A model generated the notes under the pieces. It had not been told where the DNA came from, did not search any database, and saw nothing but the letters and a program-made list of their open reading frames with translations. Below are positions 7,777 through 17,407 of a stretch of 64,000 bases of DNA, one piece after another. The DNA lies in contig DKPN01000018.1 in assembly GCA_002471195.1 (NCBI GenBank), positions 1-64,000 of the forward strand, given 5' to 3'. The position numbers were made by a program, and so were the translations under genes. This DNA is from Bacteroides sp. UBA7333. GTDB lineage: Bacteria > Bacteroidota > Bacteroidia > Bacteroidales > Bacteroidaceae. Every line of letters starts with the position of its first letter. Within the stretch, counting starts at the first letter, position 1.

Positions 7777-10548
7777 ATGTCAGAAACCAAATATATATCC
7801 ATAAAGGGAGCGAAAGTCAATAATCTTAAGAATATTGATGTAGACATTCCCCGCAACAAATTAATTGTCATTACCGGTTTGTCGGGTTCCGGAAAATCGT
7901 CATTGGCATTTGATACACTTTATGCCGAAGGCCAACGCCGCTATGTAGAGAGCTTAAATAGCTATGCGCGTCAGTTTCTAGGTCGTATGAGTAAGCCCGA
8001 ATGCGATTTTATCAAAGGAATTCCACCGGCTATTGCCATCGAACAAAAGGTGAGCAGTCGCAATCCGCGTTCAACAGTAGGAACTTCGACCGAAATTTAC
8101 GAATACCTACGTTTGCTTTTTGCCCGTATTGGCAAAACGTATAGTCCGGTGAGCGGTCTTGAAGTTAAAAAACACTCCATCGAAGATATCGTAAACTGCA
8201 TGCTTTCGTATCCCGAAAGTACTCGTTTCACCGTATTATCACCTATATTTCTTCACGAGAACCGTACACTCGAAGAGCAGTTGGACATTGATTTAAAACA
8301 AGGTTTTACACGCTTAGAGGTAAACGGCGAAATGGTTCGGATAGACGAATATACTCCTAACCCTACCGATACCATCTACCTCATGGTAGACAGATTGACA
8401 GTTCAAAACTCCAAAGACGCCATCAGTCGTTTGGTCGATTCGGCCGAAACAGCGATGTACGAAGGCGACGGCACTTGTTTATTACGTTTCTATACCACTC
8501 AAGATAGCACCGAACTCAAAACCTTCAGTACCAAGTTCGAAGCCGATGGTATTAAGTTCGAAGAGCCATCCGACCAGATGTTCTCGTTTAACTCTCCGAT
8601 TGGTGCATGTCCTACATGCGAAGGTTTTGGCAAAGTGATAGGAATTGATGAGCATCTTGTGATTCCGAACCGCTCCTTATCGCTCTATGATGGAGCGGTA
8701 GTATGTTGGCGCGGCGAAAAGATGGGCGAATGGAAAGACATGGTGATTCGTGGAGCCGAAAAAGCTGGATTCCCTATATTCACCCCTTACTTTGAACTTA
8801 CCGAAGAGCAAAAACAGATGCTTTGGGAAGGAACCAGATACTTTGAGGGTATCCATGCATTTTTCAAGATGCTCGAAGAGAACCAATATAAGATTCAATA
8901 CCGTGTAATGTTGGCTCGTTATAGAGGCAAAACCATGTGTCCCGATTGCAAAGGAACACGTTTAAAAACCGAAGCCGGCTATGTACGTGTAGGCAACAAA
9001 AGCATTTCGCAATTGGTCGATTTGCCCATCACCGAGTTAAAAGAGTTTTTCGATCATCTGGAGTTGAACGATCACGATACTGAAATATCGCGACGCATAT
9101 TATTAGAAATCAATAGCCGCATTCGCTTCTTAATCGATGTAGGTTTGGGCTATCTTACTCTCAATCGTTTAAGCAACTCTCTATCGGGTGGCGAAAGTCA
9201 ACGCATCAATCTAGCCACCTCGTTGGGCAGTAGCTTGGTGGGTAGTTTATATATTTTGGATGAACCTAGTATCGGACTTCACAGCAGAGATACCGACCGC
9301 TTGATACATGTACTCCGTCAGTTGCAAGAGTTAGGCAATACGGTGGTAGTGGTAGAGCACGATGAAGAAATTATTCGTGCTGCCGATTATATTATTGACA
9401 TCGGTCCCAATGCAGGAAGACTGGGCGGAGAAGTGGTTTACCAAGGCGATATGAACGATCTTCAGAAAGGAACCGACAGCCACACGGTAAGATATCTACT
9501 CGAAGAAGAGGTGATACCCGTACCTAGCTATCGTCGTCCGTGGAATAGTTATATAGAGATAAAAGGAGCACGCGAAAATAACTTGAAAGGTATTGATGTG
9601 CGTTTTCCACTCAACATAATGACCGTAGTAACGGGAGTATCCGGGTCGGGCAAAAGTACCTTGGTGCGCGATGTATTTTACAGAGCTGTAAAACGAGAGT
9701 TAGACGAATGTACCGATCGTCCGGGCGAATTTTCAGCTATCGAGGGCGATGTTCGCAGCCTACGCAACATTGAATTCATTGATCAAAACCCTATCGGAAA
9801 ATCATCGCGTTCGAACCCCGTAACCTACATAAAGGCCTATGATGAAATAAGAAAACTATTTGCCGAACAACCGCTGGCCAAACAAATGGGATTCACCGCC
9901 GGCTTCTTTAGTTTTAATAGCGAAGGAGGGCGATGCGAAGAGTGCAAAGGCGACGGAACCATTACGGTAGAGATGCAATTCATGGCCGACTTAGTGCTTG
10001 AATGTGAATCGTGTCACGGCAAACGTTTTAAGACGGATACCCTTGAGGTAAAATTTCATGATAAAAACATTTTCGATGTATTAGAAATGACCGTAAACCA
10101 GGCGGTAGAGTTCTTTAGCGAACATGGACAGAAAAAGATCGTAAAAAGATTGACTCCGCTTCAAGATGTAGGTTTGGGCTATATCAAGTTAGGACAATCC
10201 TCTTCTACCCTATCGGGAGGTGAAAATCAACGTGTCAAACTAGCCTTTTATCTAAGTCAAGAAAAGGCAGAGCCTACTTTGTTTATTTTCGACGAACCCA
10301 CTACAGGACTACACTTTCATGATATCCGAAAATTATTGGATGCTTTCGAAGCATTAATACGAAGAGGACACACCATTGTGATCATCGAACACAATATGGA
10401 TATGATAAAATGTGCCGACCACATTATCGATTTAGGTCCCGAAGGTGGCGATAAAGGTGGATATATTCTTGCTACTGGCACACCCGAAGAGATTGCCGCA
10501 TGCGAGAAGAGTTATACCGGACAATTCTTAAAAGAGAAACTGCACTAA
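7777..10548 (+). CDS. uvrA: excinuclease ABC subunit A (UvrA)
   Basis: UvrA is the DNA-damage recognition ATPase of nucleotide excision repair. It acts as a dimer and loads UvrB. The 923-residue protein carries two ABC modules: Walker A GLSGSGKSSLAF near residue 33 and GVSGSGKSTLVRD near residue 620, with signatures LSGGESQRINLA and LSGGENQRVKLA and the matching DEPS/DEPT Walker B motifs. Both zinc modules are intact, with cysteine pairs CPTC...CPDC and CEEC...CESC. Bacteroidales often have more than one UvrA paralogue, so this may not be the only copy. It is monocistronic, with a terminator just downstream. Confidence 0.95.
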   Translation: MSETKYISIKGAKVNNLKNIDVDIPRNKLIVITGLSGSGKSSLAFDTLYAEGQRRYVESLNSYARQFLGRMSKPECDFIKGIPPAIAIEQKVSSRNPRSTVGTSTEIYEYLRLLFARIGKTYSPVSGLEVKKHSIEDIVNCMLSYPESTRFTVLSPIFLHENRTLEEQLDIDLKQGFTRLEVNGEMVRIDEYTPNPTDTIYLMVDRLTVQNSKDAISRLVDSAETAMYEGDGTCLLRFYTTQDSTELKTFSTKFEADGIKFEEPSDQMFSFNSPIGACPTCEGFGKVIGIDEHLVIPNRSLSLYDGAVVCWRGEKMGEWKDMVIRGAEKAGFPIFTPYFELTEEQKQMLWEGTRYFEGIHAFFKMLEENQYKIQYRVMLARYRGKTMCPDCKGTRLKTEAGYVRVGNKSISQLVDLPITELKEFFDHLELNDHDTEISRRILLEINSRIRFLIDVGLGYLTLNRLSNSLSGGESQRINLATSLGSSLVGSLYILDEPSIGLHSRDTDRLIHVLRQLQELGNTVVVVEHDEEIIRAADYIIDIGPNAGRLGGEVVYQGDMNDLQKGTDSHTVRYLLEEEVIPVPSYRRPWNSYIEIKGARENNLKGIDVRFPLNIMTVVTGVSGSGKSTLVRDVFYRAVKRELDECTDRPGEFSAIEGDVRSLRNIEFIDQNPIGKSSRSNPVTYIKAYDEIRKLFAEQPLAKQMGFTAGFFSFNSEGGRCEECKGDGTITVEMQFMADLVLECESCHGKRFKTDTLEVKFHDKNIFDVLEMTVNQAVEFFSEHGQKKIVKRLTPLQDVGLGYIKLGQSSSTLSGGENQRVKLAFYLSQEKAEPTLFIFDEPTTGLHFHDIRKLLDAFEALIRRGHTIVIIEHNMDMIKCADHIIDLGPEGGDKGGYILATGTPEEIAACEKSYTGQFLKEKLH

Positions 10549-10577
10549 ACTCCATCTGCAACCGATACAATATATCG

Positions 10578-10614
10578 AAAAGCTATTTACTAAATCTGGT
10601 AAATAGCTTTTTTT
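10578..10614 (+). terminator. uvrA terminator
   Basis: A 13-bp stem (10578-10590 with 10599-10611) has an 8-nt loop and is followed by a T run. Confidence 0.85.
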
Positions 10615-10955
10615 CGTTTTACTCCAATCAATTGATATCCTTTATCTACTGTTTTGGGTTTGTGATATGTAGTGTTCACAAGTGAGATATCGCAGCTTCA
10701 CAAATGAGATATCAGAGCTTCACAAATGTGAAATGCCGCATATCACAACTTAATTCTAAACAATTGGCATGCTTGTTTCACTGAAATGGGCATATTCTTT
10801 CCGCTTTTCATTGCCTCTTCGGTCATCTCTATTTTTCGATGCAAGCAAACAATGCCCTACCCCTTTGAATAAATTTACACAAAACATAACAGAACCAAAA
10901 GCCCGCTTGATATGTTATTTATACTAAATAATTTACAACTTAATTGATTACCATT
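10615..10955. other. intergenic region before gadB
   Basis: It holds the tandem repeats at 10675-10740, flanked by a 10-bp inverted repeat (10660-10669 and 10739-10748), and the unresolved gadB promoter and leader. I found no coding sequence. Confidence 0.6.
10675..10740. repeat. three tandem 22-nt repeats
   Basis: Three adjacent units start at 10675, 10697 and 10719. Each begins TTCACAARTG. The first two continue GAGATATC and differ by three bases; the third is more diverged. TTGTGATATG (10660-10669) and its exact reverse complement (10739-10748) bracket the array. The regular spacing of about two helical turns suggests iterated protein binding, but no function is known. Confidence 0.7.
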
Positions 10956-12392
10956 ATGGAAGATTTAAATTTTAGAAAAGGGGATGCAAAAACCAATGTA
11001 TATGGTTCGGATGAAATGCTTCAGCCCGCACCGGTAGATAAAATTCCTTTAGGCCCTACTACTCCCGAGATAGCCTATCAAATGGTTAAAGATGAAACTT
11101 TCTCTCAAACCCAACCCCGTTTAAATCTAGCAACATTCGTCACTACCTACATGGACGAATATGCTACCAAACTAATGAATGAAGCCATCAATATGAACTT
11201 TATTGATGAAACAGAATATCCTCGTGTAGCCATCATGAGCAGTAAATGTATCAATATCATCGCCAATTTATGGAATTCTCCCGAAACCAATAAATGGAAA
11301 GCAGGTGCTCTAGGCATTGGTTCGAGCGAGGCTTGTATGCTAGGTGGTATTGCAGCTTGGTTGCGTTGGCGCAAAAGAAGACAAGATGCCGGAAAACCTT
11401 TTGATAAACCAAACTTGGTAATGTCATCGGGCTTTCAGGTGGTATGGGAAAAATTTGCACAACTATGGCAAATCGAAATGCGTCAAGTTCCTTTGACATT
11501 AGAAAAAACCACACTCGACCCCGAAGAAGCATTAAAAATGTGCGACGAAAACACCATCTGTATTGTTCCGATTCAAGGTGTTACTTGGACAGGCTTGAAT
11601 GACGATGTTGAAGCTCTCGACAAAGCGTTGGATGCTTATAACGCCAAAACCGGTTACGAAATTCCGATTCACGTGGATGCTGCCAGTGGTGGTTTTATCA
11701 TGCCATTCTTAAACCCTGAAAAGAAGTGGGATTTCCGCTTAAAATGGGTACTTTCTATCAGTACATCGGGACATAAGTTCGGTTTGGTTTATCCAGGATT
11801 GGGATGGACAGTGTGGAAAGACAAAAAGTATCTACCTGCCGAAATGTCGTTTACAGTAAACTATCTGGGTGCTGAAGTTACACAAGTAGGTTTAAACTAC
11901 TCGCGTCCTGCTGCTCAAGTGCTTGGCCAATATTATCAATTCATTCGTTTAGGATTCGAAGGATACAAAAATATTCAATATAACTCGATGGAGATAGCGA
12001 AATATCTACACGAAGAAATTGGTAAAATTCCTCAATTCAAAAACTATGCTTCCGACGTGGTAAATCCATTATTCGTGTGGTACATGGACCCTGAATATGA
12101 TAAAACAGCCAAATGGACCTTGTACGATGTTCAAGACAAATTGGCTCAAAGTGGTTGGATGGTGCCTGCTTATACACTACCTGCTAATCTTCAACAGTTT
12201 GTAGTGATGCGTGTTGTTGTGCGTCAAGGTTTCAACCGCGACATGGCCGATATGCTATTGGGTGATATTAAAAATGCAGTAGCTGCATTAGATAAACTCG
12301 AATACCCTACTCCTACTCGTATAGCTTTCGAAAAACAAGAGGCTGTAACCGAGAAATTCAACCATAATGGTCGTTCGAGCAGTGCTAAATAA
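10956..12392 (+). CDS. gadB: glutamate decarboxylase GadB
   Basis: This PLP enzyme converts glutamate to GABA and CO2, consuming a cytoplasmic proton. The protein has 478 residues. It shows GSSEACMLGG, the HVDAASGGF cofactor-aspartate motif, and SISTSGHKFGL with the PLP lysine at residue 274. The N-terminal and C-terminal regions align well with E. coli GadB, and the C terminus ends with FNHNGRSSSAK, including a histidine comparable to the one that closes the E. coli active site. The ATG at 10956 is preferred to the ATG at 10944, because MEDLNFRKGD fits the family. It is followed by glsA and gadC, which supply substrate and exchange. Confidence 0.95.
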   Translation: MEDLNFRKGDAKTNVYGSDEMLQPAPVDKIPLGPTTPEIAYQMVKDETFSQTQPRLNLATFVTTYMDEYATKLMNEAINMNFIDETEYPRVAIMSSKCINIIANLWNSPETNKWKAGALGIGSSEACMLGGIAAWLRWRKRRQDAGKPFDKPNLVMSSGFQVVWEKFAQLWQIEMRQVPLTLEKTTLDPEEALKMCDENTICIVPIQGVTWTGLNDDVEALDKALDAYNAKTGYEIPIHVDAASGGFIMPFLNPEKKWDFRLKWVLSISTSGHKFGLVYPGLGWTVWKDKKYLPAEMSFTVNYLGAEVTQVGLNYSRPAAQVLGQYYQFIRLGFEGYKNIQYNSMEIAKYLHEEIGKIPQFKNYASDVVNPLFVWYMDPEYDKTAKWTLYDVQDKLAQSGWMVPAYTLPANLQQFVVMRVVVRQGFNRDMADMLLGDIKNAVAALDKLEYPTPTRIAFEKQEAVTEKFNHNGRSSSAK

Positions 12393-12411
12393 GATCGTAT
12401 AAACTCTTTAC

Positions 12412-12454
12412 AATAAGGTGGCTTGTGTCATTTCACATTCCACCTTATTTTTTT
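12412..12454 (+). terminator. terminator or attenuator between gadB and glsA
   Basis: A perfect 10-bp stem (12412-12421 with 12440-12449) is followed by a T run ending at 12454, only 15 bases before the glsA start codon. No promoter fits in the remaining gap, so glsA must be expressed by readthrough or from a start within or upstream of the hairpin. Confidence 0.75.
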
Positions 12455-12469
12455 AAAATACTAAATGTT

Positions 12470-13435
12470 ATGATTAAAACAATATCAAAATCTCAAATCA
12501 AAGAGGTAGCACAAGAGGCTTATGAAGTTGTAAAAAAAGAAAACGGAGGAGCCAATGCCAATTACATCCCCTATTTAGCCAATATCGACAAAGATTTATT
12601 CGGAGTAAGCATTTGTTTGATGGACGGCGAAATTATTAATATCGGAGATACTACATTTAAGTTTGGCATTGAATCGGTGTCGAAGGTGCACACAGCCATT
12701 CTTGCTCTTAAAGAGTATGGAGCCGACAAAATACTTGAGTTGATTGGGGCAGATGCTACTGGTTTGCCATTCAATTCGATTGAAGCTATTTTGTTAGAAA
12801 AAGATCATCCCTCAACTCCATTGGTCAATGCAGGGGCCATTGTTGCATGTTCTTTAGTGAAGCCTTTAGGAAATTCGGATGAGAAATGGGCGGCCATTGT
12901 TCAAAATATCACCGATATAGCAGGCTCGGCACCGGTATTGATTGATGAATTGTACAAATCTGAATCGGATACCAACTATAACAATCGTGCCATAGCATGG
13001 CTATTGAAAAACTACGATCGAATTTACGATGATCCTACCATGGCACTCGATCTATATACACGTCAGTGCTCATTGGGTATTACTACCGAACAGTTGGCAA
13101 TATCGGCAGCAACGATAGCCAATAATGGTGTAAATCCGGTGACGCATAAAAACGTATTCGACGCTTCACTAACTCCTCCTATCACCTCACTGATTGCTTC
13201 TGTAGGCTTTTACGAACATACAGGCGACTGGATGTACACATCGGGCATACCTGCTAAATCGGGTGTTGGCGGTGGCATCATGGGAGTTCTACCCGGTTTA
13301 ATGGGAATATCAACATTTGCTCCTCCACTCGATAGTGCCGGCAACTCAGTAAAGGCCCAAGCAGCTGTAAAATATATCATCAACAAACTAGGAATCAATA
13401 TATTTAGCGCTACACAAGTTACGATTAAAGAGTAG
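12470..13435 (+). CDS. glsA: glutaminase (serine beta-lactamase-like fold)
   Basis: It hydrolyses glutamine to glutamate and ammonia. The 321-residue protein has the family motifs FGIESVSKVH, which contains the catalytic SxxK, then PLVNAGAIVA, NNRAIAWLLK and PAKSGVGGGIMGVLPG. The start at 12470 gives MIKTISKSQIKE. An earlier in-frame ATG at 12425 falls inside the preceding hairpin and is rejected. Lying between gadB and gadC, it can feed glutamate to GadB, and the ammonia it releases also buffers acid, as in glutamine-dependent acid resistance. Confidence 0.93.
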   Translation: MIKTISKSQIKEVAQEAYEVVKKENGGANANYIPYLANIDKDLFGVSICLMDGEIINIGDTTFKFGIESVSKVHTAILALKEYGADKILELIGADATGLPFNSIEAILLEKDHPSTPLVNAGAIVACSLVKPLGNSDEKWAAIVQNITDIAGSAPVLIDELYKSESDTNYNNRAIAWLLKNYDRIYDDPTMALDLYTRQCSLGITTEQLAISAATIANNGVNPVTHKNVFDASLTPPITSLIASVGFYEHTGDWMYTSGIPAKSGVGGGIMGVLPGLMGISTFAPPLDSAGNSVKAQAAVKYIINKLGINIFSATQVTIKE

Positions 13436-13571
13436 TCGATATTTTACTATTAACGAATGTTTATATATGGATTTTTAATCATCAATAAACATATATTCAC
13501 TATTTATGTTATTAGTTAATATAGATATATTATTAATAAATTTCAAAACATTAATTGATTAAAAAATAAGT

Positions 13572-15155
13572 ATGGCAAATATTAAACAAGCGGCTAAATT
13601 GGGAGTATTCACTTTAGCCATTATGAATGTCACAGCCGTAGTTTCTCTTCGCGGTCTTCCTGCCGAAGCAGAATATGGTTTAAGTTCGGCTTTCTATTAC
13701 TTGTTTGCTGCAATCGTATTTCTTATCCCGGTATCATTTGTGGCTGCTGAGTTGGCTGCAATGTTCTCGGATAAGCAAGGAGGTGTATTCAGATGGGTAG
13801 GCGAAGCGTATGGAAAACGTATGGGGTTTTTAGCAATATGGCTGCAATGGATTGAAAGTACAATATGGTATCCTACTGTATTGACATTCGGTGCTGTATC
13901 ATTAGCATTTATTGGCATGGACCACACCAAAGACATGAATCTCGCAAGCAATAAGATATTCATGCTCATCATCGTGCTCGTCATCTATTGGTTGGCTACC
14001 TTCATCTCATTAAAAGGGATGGGATGGGTAGGTAAAGTTGCCAAAGTAGGTGGTATGGTAGGAACTTTAATCCCTGCGGGCATCCTAATTCTGTTGGCTA
14101 TTATCTATTTGGCTACCGGTGGTCAGTCACAAATGGATTTCCACAGTAACTTTATTCCCGATTTCAGTAAGTTTGATAATCTGGTGTTAGCATCGAGTAT
14201 TTTCCTATTCTATGCTGGTATGGAGATGGGTGGTGTTCATGTGAAAGAGATGGATAACCCAACAAAAAACTATCCAAAATCAATCTTTATCGGTGCCATA
14301 CTAACCGTTATCATATTTGTATTCGGAACATTTGCTTTAGGAATTATCATCCCTCAAAAAGACATCAATTTAACTCAAAGTTTATTGGTGGGTTTCGATA
14401 ATTATTTTTCATACATACATGCATCATGGTTATCACCTATCATAGCTGTTGCATTGGCCTTTGGTGTATTGGCCGGTGTATTAACATGGGTAGCAGGCCC
14501 CTCAAAAGGTATATTCTCTGTGGGCAAAGCCGGTTACTTACCACCCGTATTGCAAAAAACAAATAAAATCGGTGTTCAAAAAAACATTCTATTTATACAA
14601 GGTGGCGTGGTTACTTTATTGAGTTTGTTGTTTGTGGTGATGCCTTCGGTACAAAGTTTTTACCAAATATTGTCGCAACTTACCGTTTTATTATATCTGA
14701 TTATGTATATGATGATGTTTGCCGGTGCTATCAAACTTAGATATAACATGAAAAATGCGAACCGTCCTTATCGAATTGGTAAAAAAGGAAATGCCATGAT
14801 GTGGATTGTAGCCGGTGTTGGTTTTGCAGGATCATTGTTGGCGTTTGTATTAAGTTTTATCCCTCCAAGCCAAATTTCTACGGGTAGCAACTTCGTGTGG
14901 TATGCTGTATTAATTGCAGGTTGTGTTATCATGGTTATTTTGCCATTGATTATCTATTCTAGACGCAAACCCAATTGGGAAGATAAAGATTCTAATTTTG
15001 AACCTTTCCATTGGGAAGAACAAGCAGCAAATGAAGTACAGGCTAGTCAAAACGCTGAGCCGGTAGCTGCTGCTCAACCAATCACTCCCAATCCATCGAT
15101 CATGCCTAAAAGCACAGACGAATTGAATTTACCTAAACCGGATGAAAAAGATTAG
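13572..15155 (+). CDS. gadC: glutamate:GABA antiporter GadC
   Basis: This 527-residue APC-superfamily transporter has about 12 transmembrane helices. It opens with FTLAIMNVTAVVSLRGLPAEAEYG, a glutamate/GABA-antiporter signature (first residues shown only in part of the motif), and has the later ASSIFLFYAGMEMGGVHV helix. It exchanges external glutamate or glutamine for cytoplasmic GABA. The hydrophilic C-terminal tail of about 60 residues may act like the pH-gated plug of E. coli GadC, though sequence alone does not show this. It lies 136 bases after glsA and is followed by a clear terminator. Confidence 0.9.
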   Translation: MANIKQAAKLGVFTLAIMNVTAVVSLRGLPAEAEYGLSSAFYYLFAAIVFLIPVSFVAAELAAMFSDKQGGVFRWVGEAYGKRMGFLAIWLQWIESTIWYPTVLTFGAVSLAFIGMDHTKDMNLASNKIFMLIIVLVIYWLATFISLKGMGWVGKVAKVGGMVGTLIPAGILILLAIIYLATGGQSQMDFHSNFIPDFSKFDNLVLASSIFLFYAGMEMGGVHVKEMDNPTKNYPKSIFIGAILTVIIFVFGTFALGIIIPQKDINLTQSLLVGFDNYFSYIHASWLSPIIAVALAFGVLAGVLTWVAGPSKGIFSVGKAGYLPPVLQKTNKIGVQKNILFIQGGVVTLLSLLFVVMPSVQSFYQILSQLTVLLYLIMYMMMFAGAIKLRYNMKNANRPYRIGKKGNAMMWIVAGVGFAGSLLAFVLSFIPPSQISTGSNFVWYAVLIAGCVIMVILPLIIYSRRKPNWEDKDSNFEPFHWEEQAANEVQASQNAEPVAAAQPITPNPSIMPKSTDELNLPKPDEKD

Positions 15156-15182
15156 ATAAATATCTAAAACAGTTCTATAAAC

Positions 15183-15226
15183 AAAGCTCCCAAACCACTA
15201 TCAAATGTGCTTTGGGAGCTTTATTT
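15183..15226 (+). terminator. gadC terminator
   Basis: A perfect 12-bp stem (15183-15194 with 15211-15222) is followed by TTATTTAT. Confidence 0.8.
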
Positions 15227-15266
15227 ATATAAATAGCATACAATGAGTTAGTACATAAAAAAACAT

Positions 15267-15302
15267 GAGTCTGGTTTCAAACCAAACTCATGAAAATTAA
15301 AC
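15267..15302 (-). terminator. terminator of the CotH gene
   Basis: The hairpin at 15274-15302 has a stem of about 13 bp with one mismatch. On the minus strand a run of seven T residues follows (A run 15267-15273). It lies just past the minus-strand CotH stop. Confidence 0.8.
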
Positions 15303-15338
15303 TAAATAATTAATCGTACAACTGTGCAGCTGCTTAGA

Positions 15339-17114
15339 CTATTTCTTTATCACCAACTTCATTGCCGAGTCGTTGACTTTTAGAACATATATTCCGTTTG
15401 GCAAATTCATTCCTAAAATATCAACTTCAACCTTTTTACTATTCAATAGAGTTTGCTGATATACACGATTTCCCACAATGTTGGTAATACTAATATTTAC
15501 TATATCCAATTCTTGAGGAAGCTCAATATAAAGTCGATCAGATACCGGATTAGGATAAACATGGATGGATGATTGCACTTCGCTATTGATGCCCGTATCA
15601 TCTTTGATGCCAATACCTGAAAGAGGTACAAATTTATCATCGGCACCGGGTGTACTGATTCGTAAACTTGCCGAATGTGTTTTTACTGCATCGGGCACAA
15701 AGGTAACAAATACATTTCCACCTACAGAAGATAAACTTGTAGTCGATATTTCGAATGATTGTGCATCATTGCCTACCAATGAAAGGTTAAAGTTGCTGGA
15801 AATATATTTTCCAGAGATATTGATAGGCACAGCTTTCGATCGATCAGATAATTTGATATCACCAAATGCGATATCGGTTCTTGATGCATTGATCGTAGAT
15901 TTTAATGAGAAACTTTCTGTCAAAAAAGCAATTCGTTGTTGCACATATGTCTTTAATGACAAAACAGACGTTTCATATCCTGTTTTATTCCACAAAGTAT
16001 TGTTGCGTTGTACCGATGCACTTGTTAATCGTTTGGTATCATCAATATATTTCAATAAAGACGATGTTAATGTACCGTCAGCTATAATTTGTTTCCATCG
16101 ATCACTCACGGCCTTTTTAAACCAATCGTCTTTCCACATTTGGGTAATCCATGTTTTAGGTTCGTGTGCATGCTCACGCATCAATTTGCGTGTTGCATCG
16201 CCCAAACGACTATCATTATTGAAAGCAAGATCAAAATCCCATAAAGGACCAAAATAGAATTTATCAATATCTTTATATTTATAAATATAAGTGCTCCAAA
16301 ATGAATCAGGATTGCCCATTAATTCGCACGCAATATACCAATTGATTAATGAAGCCTCATCGACCAGCGAACGATATCCTCTCACAGGATCAGTAAAGTT
16401 GGGCGAAAACAAAGCATTCTCGAAACGCTGAGTAAAGTTTTTTATATAATTGTATTGCTCGGTCGACAAAACTTTATCATCAGGCGATTTAATAGTAATC
16501 GGTATACCTGCATTGGTACGATACCAAAAGGGTTCGCTTGTAGCAAATCCATCCACTTCTATTAAGTAACCACCCGTAATAGCCGGCAAACCTACAGCGT
16601 CAATCGGTTGCTCTTCGACTGCTACCCTATCGGGATGTACTTGTATGTGATCGGTAAGAAGATAATTGCCGACATATCGATTATTCAATACCAAATCGAC
16701 AAAACGAGCCGATGAGGTAAAGGGCATTCCTACCTTCTTACTAATTTCAAAACCTAATGCATTCCGCATTAATGTATTGTCGAGATCATTTGCAATCAGA
16801 TTCCAGTTTTTAGCGTTAGCAGGGTTATTCATTATCTGCTTTTTCTTTTTTAGCTTTATGCGATAAGGCTTTTTTTCTGAATTATTCCAAGTGGAATTTC
16901 CTCTTCCTCTAATTTCGGTAACCACATCTAAATTTTCAGTTGCATCAGAACTTTTAATGACGATTTTGCCTAACTGATATATTTCTGTACTGGTGGGGTC
17001 TTTCCCATCATCTGTATTTATATATATGGTGGGAATGTTGGTTAATTGAGTTTGAGCCGACAATAAAGTGGGCAATAAAAAAATAGATAATAGAAATAGG
17101 TAGATTTTTTTCAT
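15339..17114 (-). CDS. CotH-kinase-domain protein with T9SS sorting domain
   Basis: The 591-residue protein has a signal peptide (MKKIYLFLLSIFLLPTLLSAQ), then a CotH kinase-like region (about 30-400: EIRGRGNSTW, KKPYRIKLKKK, GNYLLTDHIQV, GPLWDFDLAFN), an Ig-like stretch, and a type-A T9SS C-terminal domain (VYPNPVSDRLYIELP to the end, LVIKK). The sorting domain predicts export through the type IX system and attachment at or release from the cell surface. CotH proteins of spores are atypical kinases; the target here is unknown. A second ATG lies six bases upstream. Confidence 0.88.
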   Translation of the reverse strand: MKKIYLFLLSIFLLPTLLSAQTQLTNIPTIYINTDDGKDPTSTEIYQLGKIVIKSSDATENLDVVTEIRGRGNSTWNNSEKKPYRIKLKKKKQIMNNPANAKNWNLIANDLDNTLMRNALGFEISKKVGMPFTSSARFVDLVLNNRYVGNYLLTDHIQVHPDRVAVEEQPIDAVGLPAITGGYLIEVDGFATSEPFWYRTNAGIPITIKSPDDKVLSTEQYNYIKNFTQRFENALFSPNFTDPVRGYRSLVDEASLINWYIACELMGNPDSFWSTYIYKYKDIDKFYFGPLWDFDLAFNNDSRLGDATRKLMREHAHEPKTWITQMWKDDWFKKAVSDRWKQIIADGTLTSSLLKYIDDTKRLTSASVQRNNTLWNKTGYETSVLSLKTYVQQRIAFLTESFSLKSTINASRTDIAFGDIKLSDRSKAVPINISGKYISSNFNLSLVGNDAQSFEISTTSLSSVGGNVFVTFVPDAVKTHSASLRISTPGADDKFVPLSGIGIKDDTGINSEVQSSIHVYPNPVSDRLYIELPQELDIVNISITNIVGNRVYQQTLLNSKKVEVDILGMNLPNGIYVLKVNDSAMKLVIKK

Positions 17115-17194
17115 AATCATATTATTGTGTTTTCATTCAAGTATTAGTAATGCTAGTTCTATATAAATAACTATTTTATTAATATAAGCATAAA

Positions 17195-17224
17195 CAAAGG
17201 TATAATAAATAACCAAACTATCAA
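17195..17224 (-). promoter_or_regulatory. promoter of the CotH gene
   Basis: On the minus strand TTG (17222-17224), part of TTTTG, is followed after exactly 19 nt by TACCTTTG (17195-17202), a full match to the Bacteroidales promoter. It lies about 80 bases upstream of the start codon. Confidence 0.65.
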
Positions 17225-17407
17225 AATACATTATATATAAAATAATATTTAATAATTATAACAATATAAGAATTCAAAAAAACCGAACAGCAAATTCTAA
17301 ATAGATATATTACAAACCTGATTACTAGATCTTCGTAACTACTGAAATATATTTTCATGAAAACAATGATTAAAATAAAGTGTTTTAAATAGAAAAATAA
17401 TACAATT

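Noticed and set aside
10675..10740. A CRISPR array
   Set aside because: There are only three 22-nt units, directly adjacent without spacers, and no cas genes are nearby.
15565..16257. A 230-codon plus-strand frame antisense to the CotH gene
   Set aside because: It is the longest antisense frame, but it lies wholly within a well-supported T9SS-type protein and shows no domain.
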